Assembly (NCBI GenBank): GCA_019634275.1
Contig: JAHQVP010000210.1
Coordinates: 1-41,083 of the forward strand
Source of the DNA: Saprospiraceae bacterium
GTDB lineage: Bacteria > Bacteroidota > Bacteroidia > Chitinophagales > Saprospiraceae
Direction of reading: 5' to 3'
DNA: 41,083 bases
In this document: positions 27,591-35,735 of the stretch, piece by piece
How the letters are laid out: each line of letters opens with the position of its first letter
Position numbering within the stretch: position 1 is the stretch's first letter
Made by a program: the position numbers and the translations under genes
The notes under the pieces: generated by a model
Database searches by the model: none
The model's input: only the letters and a program-made list of their open reading frames with translations
What the model was told of the DNA's origin: nothing

Positions 27591-29006
27591 ATGAAACGAC
27601 TTCCTTGTACTCTTTTGTTGGCATTGCTCACATGCATTCCATTATCTGCTCAAGAGGATGAGGATGCCGAACTCTTTCGGGTGATGGATGCCTGGCTCGA
27701 TGCACAGCAAGCATATGAGGCTTTGCCAGGCCTTTCTGTGGCGATTGTCAGGGACCAGGAGGTTGTGTATAGCAGGGCTTTTGGCTTATCCAATCCTGCC
27801 GAAGAAAAGGTTGCGACCACAGAGACCATTTACAGCATTTGTTCCATTTCAAAGCTTTTTACTGCGGTTGCCATCATGAAGTTATATGATGAAGGGAAAT
27901 TGCGTCTGGATGACGAAGTTGGAGATCTTTTGCCCTTTTATGATCTGGCTCAACAGTTTGAAGATAGTGGACCAGTAACCATAAGATCCCTAATGACTCA
28001 TTCGTCGGGCTTGCCCAGAGAGGCGGTCAATCCATATTGGACGGGGCCTGGATTTCCTTTTCCTACTCAGAGTGAAGTACACGCTGGGCTAGAAGAGCAG
28101 GAGACCTTATATCCAGCCAGCACCTACTTTCAGTACAGTAATTTGGGTCTGACACTTTTAGGTGAGATTGTCGAGCAGGTATCTGGCGTACCTTATGACG
28201 AGTACATCCATGCGCACATATTGGAGCCGCTCAAAATGGCCGATACGCGGACTACGATGCCTGATGATCTTCATGGCCAATCTCTTTCAGTTGGGCACTC
28301 CAGCATTACACGCAATGGAAGCCGTCAGCCCGTACCCCTCTTTCAAGCTAAAGGTGTTCGAGCCGCAGCTGGGTTTAGTTCGACCGTAATGGATCTCGCG
28401 GAATTTGCAAAGTGGCAGTTTAGGCTATTAGAAAATGGTGGTAAAGAGATATTGAAAGTGGCTACCCTCAAGAACATGCACCGTGTGCATTGGACCAACC
28501 CCGATTGGTCAACTACATGGGGATTGGGCTTCTCTGTGTACGAATCAGATGGCGCAACCATTGTTGGCCATGGAGGATCATGTCCCGGTTATCGTTCTAC
28601 GATTTCACTCAATCCCAGGGAAAAGACAGCCGTAATTGTGATGATAAATGCCAGTGGAACAGACCCAGGAAAATACGCCAAAGGCCTGGCTGGGCTCATG
28701 CGTGCATACGGAAATGCAGATTCGACCGCGGGACCAGATCTCGAGGAATATCGCATGACCTGCTCTCCTCAGCCCTGGTGGAGCGAGGAATACGTATTTC
28801 CCTGGAAGGGGAAGTTGGGCATGTTAGGACTGCCAAGCAATAACCCATCCCGGTTTAGTCTTTATAAGCACATCGAGGGGGATCTCTTTAAGAGATTGCG
28901 GAAGGATGATGAACTTGGTGAAGCAGTACGATTTCATAGGGATGCTCAAGGTAAAATCCAGTACTATGAGCAGCATGGCAACTTGACCCACCGCATAAAT
29001 AAGTGA
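27591..29006 (+). CDS. Secreted serine hydrolase, beta-lactamase/class C family
   Basis: Penicillin-binding-protein-like serine hydrolase of 471 aa. Signal peptide (CTLLLALLTCIPLSAQ); then the nucleophile motif SISK (Ser85, Lys88 from this start) within YSICSISKLFTA; the YSN triad member (Tyr182) in YFQYSNLGLTLLGE; and the third motif VGHGGSCPG. Such proteins include esterases, D-aminopeptidases and peptidases, so it need not be an antibiotic resistance gene. The C-terminal ~110 residues follow the catalytic domain as an extra beta-rich region. ATG 27591 fits the signal peptide; the ORF track start at 27507 lies inside the previous gene. Operon with the deacetylase. Confidence 0.92.
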   Translation: MKRLPCTLLLALLTCIPLSAQEDEDAELFRVMDAWLDAQQAYEALPGLSVAIVRDQEVVYSRAFGLSNPAEEKVATTETIYSICSISKLFTAVAIMKLYDEGKLRLDDEVGDLLPFYDLAQQFEDSGPVTIRSLMTHSSGLPREAVNPYWTGPGFPFPTQSEVHAGLEEQETLYPASTYFQYSNLGLTLLGEIVEQVSGVPYDEYIHAHILEPLKMADTRTTMPDDLHGQSLSVGHSSITRNGSRQPVPLFQAKGVRAAAGFSSTVMDLAEFAKWQFRLLENGGKEILKVATLKNMHRVHWTNPDWSTTWGLGFSVYESDGATIVGHGGSCPGYRSTISLNPREKTAVIVMINASGTDPGKYAKGLAGLMRAYGNADSTAGPDLEEYRMTCSPQPWWSEEYVFPWKGKLGMLGLPSNNPSRFSLYKHIEGDLFKRLRKDDELGEAVRFHRDAQGKIQYYEQHGNLTHRINK

Positions 29007-29098
29007 TGTCGTTTTCAGGGTACGGGATCTCCGATCTTTACGGTGCCACACCATGCCAAGTCGTACCAAGCGGACTTCAACATAGAGTCCTCTTTCAA

Positions 29099-29129
29099 TT
29101 GGACAATAAAGGACAATACCATACATTTG
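29099..29129 (+). promoter_or_regulatory. Bacteroidota-type promoter of tRNA-Asn
   Basis: TTG at 29099-29101 (the -33 element), 20 bases, then TACATTTG at 29122-29129, an exact TAnnTTTG -7 element. Transcription should begin about 7 bases downstream, roughly 5 bases before the mature tRNA start at 29141. Spacing and position fit the phylum consensus well. Confidence 0.75.
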
Positions 29130-29140
29130 TGATCCTTTTA

Positions 29141-29214
29141 GCCTCCTTAGCTCAGCTGGTTAGAGCGGCGGACTGTTAATCCGTAGGTCCAAGGTTCAAG
29201 TCCTTTAGGGGGCG
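29141..29214 (+). tRNA. tRNA-Asn (GTT)
   Basis: Full cloverleaf of 74 bases. The acceptor arm pairs GCCTCCT with AGGGGGC (one G-T pair), the D arm is GCTC/GAGC, and the anticodon arm is GCGGA-CTGTTAA-TCCGT with anticodon GTT (Asn). The T arm CAAGG-TTCAAGT-CCTTT has a C49-T65 mismatch in its first pair. The 3' CCA is not encoded; the discriminator base is G. The gene has its own promoter and terminator. The minus-strand gatA some 6.5 kb away may serve Asn-tRNA(Asn) formation if the organism uses the indirect route. Confidence 0.95.
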
Positions 29215-29221
29215 CATCGAG

Positions 29222-29250
29222 GCCTCGCACACTGTGCGAGGCTTCTTTTC
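29222..29250 (+). terminator. Intrinsic terminator of tRNA-Asn
   Basis: Perfect 9-bp stem GCCTCGCAC / GTGCGAGGC with loop ACT, directly followed by TTCTTTTC. It begins 8 bases after the tRNA. Confidence 0.9.
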
Positions 29251-29349
29251 ATATAGCACCTTTGTTATCGCCAATTTTTAGCGCTTCTTTTGGTGCCAGG
29301 AGCAAAGTTGCTGAAGGTTTGGCTGTGCAAAATTTGTACTTTTCATACC
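29251..29349. other. Spacer before the DUF1080 gene
   Basis: Together with the tRNA unit this forms a 343-base region (29007-29349) without protein genes. Bases 29007-29098 show no recognisable signal. The 99 bases after the terminator must hold the promoter of the downstream gene pair; CACCTTTG is a one-mismatch -7 candidate, but no TTG sits at the right distance. Confidence 0.4.
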
Positions 29350-31218
29350 ATGAGGACTTTGTTATTTTTTATGGGCCTGGCAATGCTATTTGCATGCAGC
29401 CCATCTGATGCAGATCCAGGCAAGGTAGAAGAAAGGGTCCAGCCCGAGTCACTACCCATGCAGCAGTTGCTCCTGACAGACCTTCAGGACTTTAATAATC
29501 AGGATGGCAATTGGCAGATTGGGGGCACGGTACAGTGTGATCCGTTAGTGGAGCACAGTCTCGAAATGGGAGAAGGTGAGGGCATTCTGGTGAATGTGCC
29601 GACCGAGGACAAAAAATCCAATCTCGTATCCAATTGGGAGCATGGGGATCTGGAACTCAAGTTTGAGGTGATGGTGCCAAAGGGATCCAATTCGGGAGTG
29701 TACCTCCAGGGTCGATATGAAATACAGATTCTTGACAGTTGGGGTAAAGCAGAGGTAGGCTCGGGAGACCTGGGTGGCATTTACCAGCGCTGGGATGCGT
29801 CGCTTCCTGATGGAGAAAAAGGATATGAAGGTCATGCCCCTAAGACCAATGCTGCCCGGGCACCAGGATTGTGGCAGTCATGTCACCTTCTTTTTAAGGC
29901 TCCACGATTCAATGCGATGGGCGAAAAAATCAAGGATGCACAATTCGATTGGGTTTTTCTCAACGGACATAAGATCCATGGGCTGACGGTGTTAAGTGGT
30001 CCCACTCGGGGTGCCGCCTTTCCCGATGAAGGACCTCTGGGTCCATTGTTTATCCAGGGAGATCACGGACCAGTTGCCTTCCGCAACATTGCTTACAAAT
30101 CGTTTAATCAGGATACCCTGGTCCTCCAGGGACTTACGTACGAGTTCTTTCCTGGAGAGTGGGATTCACTGCCAGATTTTGCCACCCTTAGTGCTGAACG
30201 TGAGGGTTCAATTGATCGAATGGATTTGGAAGAAGCCAGCACCCAACCCGATCATTATGGAGTGGTCTTTTCTGGCAATCTGCAGGTCAAGACACCTGGA
30301 TCCTACTTATTTGAAATCGATGCCGATGATGGAGCATCACTGATGATCGATTCAACGGTGATCGTTTTGCGCGATGGCGATCCCACACGAGGACGGGCAC
30401 GCGGCATCATAGAACTGGAGAAAGGTGCTCATGCTTTTCAAATGAACTACTATCAAAAGGTTTGGGGCGCGGTTGTCCGGCTCTATTATGAAGGGCCTAG
30501 TATCGAAAAAAGACCGCTGGCCTCGGTCATTGAGGTGTCGCAATGGCAACGCAATATAGATGCCCAACCGATGGTCATGATCGAGTCAGTGGAGGATCCT
30601 ACCCTACTACGCGGATTTGTCCAACATGGTGATGAAAAACTCACACACGCCATCAGTGTCGGACATCCATCGGGCATACACTACAGTTACAATCTATTAA
30701 ATGGAACACTGGCCAGTAGCTGGAAGGGTCAATTTATCGATGTGACCAATATGTGGAGGGGTCGAGGCAATTCACAACTTGCCCTTCCCTTGAATGCTAC
30801 CATCGAGTTTTCGGGTCAATTGCCGATCGCCCGATTGTCCCATTCAGAGGCTGCTTGGCCGCTCTATCGACCCGATGATTTTCGATATCATGGTTACCAG
30901 ATGGGCGAGAATCAAATGCCCTCTTTTCAGTACGAAGCAAATGGACTCATGGTGCAGGATGAGATCATGCCGGTGGCGGAGGATGGGATGCTGCGTCGAT
31001 CACTGACATTTGAGACAGACGGCAGCAAAAACAACCTTTACTATAAACTTGACGAAGCGACTTCGATCGATTTAATGGAAGGGGGAATGTACAATATAGG
31101 GGGTAAGTACTACATCCTCAGCGACGTAGCACTAGAGATACGCGAATTGGAAAACCAAGATGAATTGGTCGTCTCTTTGGCGGAATTAGACAACTTTAGC
31201 TATTCGATCTTATGGTGA
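29350..31218 (+). CDS. Lipoprotein with DUF1080 (3-keto-disaccharide hydrolase-like) and PA14 domains
   Basis: Lipoprotein of 622 aa from ATG 29350; the signal ends in FMGLAMLFAC. Residues about 35-250 form a DUF1080 concanavalin-like domain (QDFNNQDGNWQIGG, then NLVSNWEHGDLELKFEVMVP, SNSGVYLQGRYEIQILDSWG and later GPLGPLFIQGDHGPVAFRNI). Next comes a PA14-type domain (PGSYLFEIDADDGASLMID followed by GAHAFQMNYYQKVWGAVVRLYYEGP), and a C-terminal region with WKGQFIDVTNMWRGRGNSQL and further beta strands, a segment I associate with Bacteroidota/Planctomycetota cytochrome- or propeller-linked proteins. It overlaps the next gene by 7 bases. A role in extracellular sugar modification is likely but unproved. 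Confidence 0.87.
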   Translation: MRTLLFFMGLAMLFACSPSDADPGKVEERVQPESLPMQQLLLTDLQDFNNQDGNWQIGGTVQCDPLVEHSLEMGEGEGILVNVPTEDKKSNLVSNWEHGDLELKFEVMVPKGSNSGVYLQGRYEIQILDSWGKAEVGSGDLGGIYQRWDASLPDGEKGYEGHAPKTNAARAPGLWQSCHLLFKAPRFNAMGEKIKDAQFDWVFLNGHKIHGLTVLSGPTRGAAFPDEGPLGPLFIQGDHGPVAFRNIAYKSFNQDTLVLQGLTYEFFPGEWDSLPDFATLSAEREGSIDRMDLEEASTQPDHYGVVFSGNLQVKTPGSYLFEIDADDGASLMIDSTVIVLRDGDPTRGRARGIIELEKGAHAFQMNYYQKVWGAVVRLYYEGPSIEKRPLASVIEVSQWQRNIDAQPMVMIESVEDPTLLRGFVQHGDEKLTHAISVGHPSGIHYSYNLLNGTLASSWKGQFIDVTNMWRGRGNSQLALPLNATIEFSGQLPIARLSHSEAAWPLYRPDDFRYHGYQMGENQMPSFQYEANGLMVQDEIMPVAEDGMLRRSLTFETDGSKNNLYYKLDEATSIDLMEGGMYNIGGKYYILSDVALEIRELENQDELVVSLAELDNFSYSILW

Positions 31219-33170
31219 ACTTGATTAAATATGTGGCAGTGACCTGCTGCTGTGTGGTGGGGACCTTGGATGCCCAAGTGGCACGAGGATTAGCAGAGTC
31301 CGATTATTACAAGATCGAATCCGTCCCCATACCTGAGAACGTCATCTTGGAGGTAGGAGGCTTGGCCTTCGACGACAAAGGACGACTAGGTGTGTCCACT
31401 CGACGAGGCGAAGTTTGGTTGATAACCAACCCATCTTCTGCTCAACCCGATTTTCAACGTTATGCGCATGGACTCCACGAACCGCTTGGGCTTGCCTTTA
31501 CAAATGGCCGATTCTATACTGCTCAGCGAGGGGAGCTGACCCGACTTAATGATAGGGATGGCGATGACGTAGCCGATGAGTACTACAACATTCGCGACTG
31601 GGATCTCAATGGCAACTATCATGAATATTCCTATGGGCCTGTACTGCTTCCAGACGGAGACATGTTGATTACCCTCAACCTGGGTTGGGTCGGGCGTGGC
31701 GCCAGTGAATCAAAGTGGAGAGGCTGGATGATGAAACTTACCCCGGAAGGAGAAATGACTCCCATAGCCACTGGTATGAGATCACCAGCAGGTTTTGGAT
31801 TAAACGCCAAGGGAGACATATTCTATACGGAAAACCAAGGGGATTGGGTGGGTTCCGGACGGATGACTCACATAGAGAAGGGAGATTTTGCTGGACATCC
31901 CGAAGGCTTGAAGTGGAGTGGAGAACCCGGTTCTCCCCTCAATTTGAGGATGGAAGATATTGACGATAGTGATGGACTATCCCTATATCAGTATCAGGAA
32001 AAATTCGATGCAGTGAAGCCTCCCTCTGTTTGGTTTCCTCATACCCTGATGGGCATCAGCACGAGCGATATAGCCGTCATTCCAGATGGTTTTGGCCCTT
32101 TCAACGATCAATTGCTGGTGGGAGATCAAGGCCATAGCAAAGTCATGCGGGTATACCAGGAAAAAGTAAACGGGGTCTATCAAGGGATATGCTACCCCTT
32201 CGTGGAAGGGTTTGCATCTGGAATCTTGCGTTTGGAGTGGTCAGACGACAAAACACTCTATGTGGGTATGACCAATCGTGGATGGGCTTCTACCGGTAAG
32301 GATAAGTTTGGCTTGCAAAAGCTCACCTGGACCGGTGTAGTGCCTTTTGAGGTACTGCAGGTAAATGCGGAGAGCGATGGGTTTAGGGTCTCCTTTACAA
32401 AAGAAGTTGACCGGCGTACAGCAGCCAATCCGGAGTCATACCTAATCAATGATTTTACTTATCAGTATCATCATCTCTACGGAAGTCCGGTGGTGGATCA
32501 GCAAGAAAGGACGGTGTATAAGGTGGAAGTAGCACAAGACAACCGATCCGCTCGTCTTTTTGTCGAGGGAATGAGACCAGGATATATTTATGAAATTAAT
32601 GCGGATGGAGTGCGCAGTGCTGTTTCTGAGCAGCTGGTGCATCCCACTGGATACTTCACGCTCAATGCGATTCCTGGAGATCACGTACACCACCAGCACG
32701 ATATGTCCGCCACTAGCGTGTTTTCCGCTCCAGATATCATTTCGGCCAAGCGCGTGACCGAAATGCCTGGAAGTTGGCTGGACGGACCGGATGAGACCAT
32801 CACGGTGGGAACAATACCCGGAATGAAGTTTGATCAAACCGAAATTAGGGTACGGGCAGGGAGTAAGGTTAAACTCATTTTCAACAATCCCGACGACATG
32901 ATGCACAATCTGGTCATTATCAAGCCGGAGAAAGAAGCATCAGTAGCCGATGCCGCCAATCGCATGGGGCTGCAGGGACAAGAAAAGGGATACATCCCAG
33001 ATTCTGAACATATTGTCGCCCATACCAATCTCCTAGAACCCAATGAATCTGACATCATCTATCTGACCATCCCAGAAGAGCCAGGTACATACAGCATCCT
33101 ATGTACTTTTCCAGGACATGCGGCAAGTATGCGGGCAGATCTCATTGTAGCCGACACACCATCGAATTAA
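31212..33170 (+). CDS. Glucose/sorbosone-dehydrogenase-like propeller with C-terminal blue-copper domain
   Basis: Exported protein of 652 aa. After a short signal peptide (VAVTCCCVVGTLDAQ), residues ~35-390 form a PQQ-dependent sugar-dehydrogenase-like beta-propeller (LEVGGLAFDDKGRLGVSTRRG, then GLHEPLGLAFTNGRFYTAQRG and SPAGFGLNAKGDIFYTENQG). A beta-sandwich region follows, and the last ~130 residues are a plastocyanin/azurin-type cupredoxin with all four copper ligands readable: His565 (MMHNLVI), Cys631, His636 and Met640 (ILCTFPGHAASM). The start ATGGTGA overlaps the upstream stop, so translation is coupled. Electrons from sugar oxidation could pass to the copper domain; that is inference. 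Confidence 0.88.
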   Translation: MVNLIKYVAVTCCCVVGTLDAQVARGLAESDYYKIESVPIPENVILEVGGLAFDDKGRLGVSTRRGEVWLITNPSSAQPDFQRYAHGLHEPLGLAFTNGRFYTAQRGELTRLNDRDGDDVADEYYNIRDWDLNGNYHEYSYGPVLLPDGDMLITLNLGWVGRGASESKWRGWMMKLTPEGEMTPIATGMRSPAGFGLNAKGDIFYTENQGDWVGSGRMTHIEKGDFAGHPEGLKWSGEPGSPLNLRMEDIDDSDGLSLYQYQEKFDAVKPPSVWFPHTLMGISTSDIAVIPDGFGPFNDQLLVGDQGHSKVMRVYQEKVNGVYQGICYPFVEGFASGILRLEWSDDKTLYVGMTNRGWASTGKDKFGLQKLTWTGVVPFEVLQVNAESDGFRVSFTKEVDRRTAANPESYLINDFTYQYHHLYGSPVVDQQERTVYKVEVAQDNRSARLFVEGMRPGYIYEINADGVRSAVSEQLVHPTGYFTLNAIPGDHVHHQHDMSATSVFSAPDIISAKRVTEMPGSWLDGPDETITVGTIPGMKFDQTEIRVRAGSKVKLIFNNPDDMMHNLVIIKPEKEASVADAANRMGLQGQEKGYIPDSEHIVAHTNLLEPNESDIIYLTIPEEPGTYSILCTFPGHAASMRADLIVADTPSN

Positions 33171-33172
33171 AT

Positions 33173-33196
33173 ATGCCATAATGGCATGATTTTTTT
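33173..33196 (+). terminator. Intrinsic terminator after the cupredoxin gene
   Basis: Inverted repeat ATGCCAT / ATGGCAT (33173-33179 and 33181-33187) with the loop formed from the central bases, followed by GA and seven T residues. It begins two bases after the stop codon. The stem is short but the T-tract is good. Confidence 0.75.
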
Positions 33197-33200
33197 GATT

Positions 33201-33236
33201 AAAAGCGACAAAATGTCATCAAATTTGATTGCTTTT
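33201..33236. promoter_or_regulatory. Nested inverted repeats in the hsp20 leader
   Basis: Outer arms AAAAGC (33201-33206) and GCTTTT (33231-33236) enclose two side-by-side inverted repeats: GACA-AAA-TGTC (33207-33217) and the perfect palindrome ATCAAATTTGAT (33218-33229). Drawn as RNA this is a small three-way junction; as DNA the palindrome could be an operator. It sits about 80 bases before the first hsp20 start. The function is unknown. Confidence 0.35.
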
Positions 33237-33317
33237 AGGCCATCCTGGCGCAGATAACCTGCTGGCATGGCGATTGATTCAGCATGATCAACTACGTAAA
33301 TCAAAAAGTAATTGAAA

Positions 33318-33713
33318 ATGCTATCAACACGAGTAAAAAGAGCTCCCTCCAATGGCCATCTTGCACAACGAAACCATCTTCGACGTCGAACTCCTGTTCA
33401 ACACAACATTACAGAAGACCAGAAAGTATTTGCGGTTTCCTTCGCTGTTCCGGGGTTTTCCAAGGAGGATTTTTCGATAGAGCTAGAGGACGATAAGCTG
33501 CGAGTAGAATTCTCTAAACCAGAGCCTTCTGATGATCCTTCCTATCTAGCAAAAGGATTTGATTTTCAAGATTTTACAAGAACCTTTACCCTGCGATCTC
33601 GGGACATTGACGCAGAGAACATCAAGGCTGAATATCAGCAGGGAATTCTGAAAGTGATCTTGCCCAAATCGGAAGCGGGCTTAAATCCTGTCAAGACCAT
33701 CAGCGTAGATTAA
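33318..33713 (+). CDS. Hsp20/alpha-crystallin small heat-shock protein (1)
   Basis: ATP-independent holdase of 131 aa that binds unfolding proteins. The alpha-crystallin domain covers residues ~30-125: VFAVSFAVPGFSKEDFSIEL, then FDFQDFTRTFTLRSRDID and AEYQQGILKVILPK, with the conserved Gly-Ile-Leu stretch and the ILPK end. The N-terminal arm is short and strongly basic (several Arg/His/Lys), unlike the usual Phe-rich arm. The track start is TTG 33312; ATG 33318 is preferred. The second hsp20 gene follows after 41 bases, so both are likely in one transcript. Confidence 0.93.
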   Translation: MLSTRVKRAPSNGHLAQRNHLRRRTPVQHNITEDQKVFAVSFAVPGFSKEDFSIELEDDKLRVEFSKPEPSDDPSYLAKGFDFQDFTRTFTLRSRDIDAENIKAEYQQGILKVILPKSEAGLNPVKTISVD

Positions 33714-33754
33714 GATTTTCTTAACTCAAGTACATCAAATTAAAAGATCGTAAT

Positions 33755-34192
33755 ATGAACTATATAAAATTCAATCCGTTTTTACCCTTACAAGAGGGCG
33801 TCGACGAATTGGTACAGTCCATCTTTAACAGCAGCGTTGGGGACTTTGTCGGGTCAGACTTCGTGAGCAGTCATCCAAAAGCAAATGTCCGAGAGAGTGA
33901 AAATGGCTGGCTGGTAGAGTTGGCGGCGCCGGGATTGAGTAAAGACTCTTTCCATATCAAGATTGAAAATAGCATGTTGATCGTCACCGCAGAGCGAAGT
34001 GAGAAACGAGAGAAGGAGCAAGAGGGATACTTCCGAAAGGAATTTGATTTTGCCGGCTTGAAACGTTCCTTTCCACTGAAGGATGAAGTAGATCAAGAAA
34101 AAATAACAGCCAGCTACCAAGATGGTGTGCTGGCCATCCATCTCCCCAAGATGGACAATCAGGATCGGCGTAAGACGATTGTGGTTGAGTAA
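33755..34192 (+). CDS. Hsp20/alpha-crystallin small heat-shock protein (2)
   Basis: Second small heat-shock protein, 145 aa, with the standard Bacteroidota form: N-terminal arm with PLQEGVDELVQSIFN, the alpha-crystallin domain from PKANVRESENGWLVELAAPG, then FDFAGLKRSFPLKDEVDQ, ASYQDGVLAIHLPK and a short C-terminal extension. It is clearly distinct in sequence from the first copy, so the two are an old duplication and may form mixed oligomers. No separate promoter was found in the 41-base spacer, and a strong hairpin terminator follows. Confidence 0.95.
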   Translation: MNYIKFNPFLPLQEGVDELVQSIFNSSVGDFVGSDFVSSHPKANVRESENGWLVELAAPGLSKDSFHIKIENSMLIVTAERSEKREKEQEGYFRKEFDFAGLKRSFPLKDEVDQEKITASYQDGVLAIHLPKMDNQDRRKTIVVE

Positions 34193-34226
34193 AGATTCAT
34201 GTTCATGGGGTTAGGGTTTGGTTGAT

Positions 34227-34260
34227 AGGCCTGGATCGAAAGATCCAGGCCTTATCTTTG
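34227..34260 (+). terminator. Terminator with GAAA tetraloop after the hsp20 pair
   Basis: Perfect 11-bp stem AGGCCTGGATC / GATCCAGGCCT closed by a GAAA tetraloop (34227-34252), followed by the T-rich TATCTTTG. It lies in a 150-base convergent spacer and may stop transcription from both sides. Confidence 0.82.
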
Positions 34261-34342
34261 TGTATATAGGTTAAAGGTCTTGCGCTGAGACCAAGGCCTC
34301 GTCATCGCAATAGTGTAATTATCTAGAATTTGGGACCAACTG

Positions 34343-35596
34343 CTAGTTAGAGTGCAGCTGAAAGGCCAGTTCCTCTTCTTCGATTTGCTCCTGTCGCAGT
34401 ATTTCGGAGAGTAAGATCTGCATATAGTCTAACCGGGGAGGCAGCAAACTTACGAGGTCTGATTTGGTGCGGATTTCTGGCAACTTGATCACTCTTTTGG
34501 CGGGATCTTGTATCTGATAATAGCGCACAATCTGCCCTCTTTTAAACAGTTCGGTACGGCTGTTCATGTCGTTCCAAATCATCAGATCGAAAGGATTCAC
34601 TTCCAATTCTTCTGACAATTCAAAAACGTCCACGTCATCCCATAGTTCGTAAGTCTCTAGGTATGTTTTAAGTGGACTCTCCGTTGTTTCTCCAGTCGCG
34701 ATATAATGGCTTAGAGCAGGTTCGTGTCGTCTGGGAATTCTTAAGGGATAACCACTCTCAGAATTCGGAATGTAGTCTCGTCTGATGGCTGGATTTAAAA
34801 TCTCGATGGATTCTAGGGACATGCCAATGGCCTCGGCTACTTCCTCTAGCGTTATTTTTTCATAGATCGTAACGACCGTAGTGAGCTGCAAGTCTCGATC
34901 GTACGCCACGGGCGAGTAGCCGTGTTGATGGAGATTGTCAAACAAGTATTGTGCTGCTGCTACTTTAGGTAGATACTCTTCGGTCTCCTGAGGTAGAAAT
35001 CTGCGAACCTCTTCGAAAGATGTTTTTCCTCCCGAAGCTCTAATCGCCCGATTCACTCTACCCGGACCACAATTGTATGCCGCCAGTACCATGGACCAGT
35101 CACCATACTCTTCGTATAAAAATTGAAGATAGGCCAGTGCTGCACTGGTTGATTTCTCTGGATCACAACGTTCGTCCAAGTACCGATTAATCCGCAGGCC
35201 CATTTGACGAGCAGTCCCTGGCATAAATTGCCAAAGACCTCGTGCTCCAACCCTCGAACTGACGGCTGGTCGGAAACTGGATTCTATCAGTGGGAGGACC
35301 TTAAGTGATAAGGGCATGCCTTTTCGCAACAACTCCTTCTCAATCGTAGGAAAGTAGAGGTGGGCACGCTCAATCAGTGATTGAGCAACTTCTGGATGCC
35401 GATGAAAGTCAGAAATGTATCGATCCATGACCTTCTTATCATTATCGCTGTCGATCGAGACGATCGCTTCTGCTATGCTTTTCTCCATCCGCTCAGAGGC
35501 AAAAGATGAGATACTAGACAATACGCAAACTGCAACCAACAGAAGGCTGAGTACATTGCAATGAGTGGGTCGTGCTATGTAGTTTTCCCTGGACAT
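34343..35596 (-). CDS. MltD-like lytic transglycosylase with LysM-like region
   Basis: Periplasmic murein hydrolase of 417 aa that cleaves the glycan strand, giving 1,6-anhydro ends. Signal peptide (LSLLLVAVCVLSSISSFAS); SLT domain with LIESSFRP (catalytic Glu105), GARGLWQFMPGTARQMG and VLAAYNCGPGRVNRAI; then a LysM-like peptidoglycan-binding segment (LEEVAEAIGMSLESIEILNP) and a second weaker one (VFELSEELEVNPFDLMIWND). The C-terminus is Glu-rich. It has its own promoter and follows the aminoacyl-tRNA genes on the same strand with a 139-base gap. Confidence 0.94.
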   Translation of the reverse strand: MSRENYIARPTHCNVLSLLLVAVCVLSSISSFASERMEKSIAEAIVSIDSDNDKKVMDRYISDFHRHPEVAQSLIERAHLYFPTIEKELLRKGMPLSLKVLPLIESSFRPAVSSRVGARGLWQFMPGTARQMGLRINRYLDERCDPEKSTSAALAYLQFLYEEYGDWSMVLAAYNCGPGRVNRAIRASGGKTSFEEVRRFLPQETEEYLPKVAAAQYLFDNLHQHGYSPVAYDRDLQLTTVVTIYEKITLEEVAEAIGMSLESIEILNPAIRRDYIPNSESGYPLRIPRRHEPALSHYIATGETTESPLKTYLETYELWDDVDVFELSEELEVNPFDLMIWNDMNSRTELFKRGQIVRYYQIQDPAKRVIKLPEIRTKSDLVSLLPPRLDYMQILLSEILRQEQIEEEELAFQLHSN

Positions 35597-35678
35597 GTTC
35601 TAGCAAAATTACAATATATTATTAATTTATATAATATGTAACTATGCTTCAGATCGTAATTTGTTAAAACTAAGCCCG

Positions 35679-35708
35679 CAAATGTAGTGTATTTTGATAT
35701 TTAGCCAA
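35679..35708 (-). promoter_or_regulatory. Bacteroidota-type promoter of the lytic transglycosylase gene
   Basis: On the minus strand: TTG (35706-35708), 19 bases, then TACATTTG (35679-35686), an exact TAnnTTTG -7 element. It lies within the AT-rich gap after gatA and leaves an untranslated leader of roughly 75 bases. The -7 octamer is identical to that of the tRNA-Asn promoter. Confidence 0.72.
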
Positions 35709-35735
35709 CTCTGCGGAACTATAATAATCGAAAAG

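Noticed and set aside
27591-29006. Possible beta-lactamase resistance gene
   Set aside because: The SxxK, YSN and HGG motifs are shared by many esterases and peptidases; nothing specific to antibiotic hydrolysis is visible.
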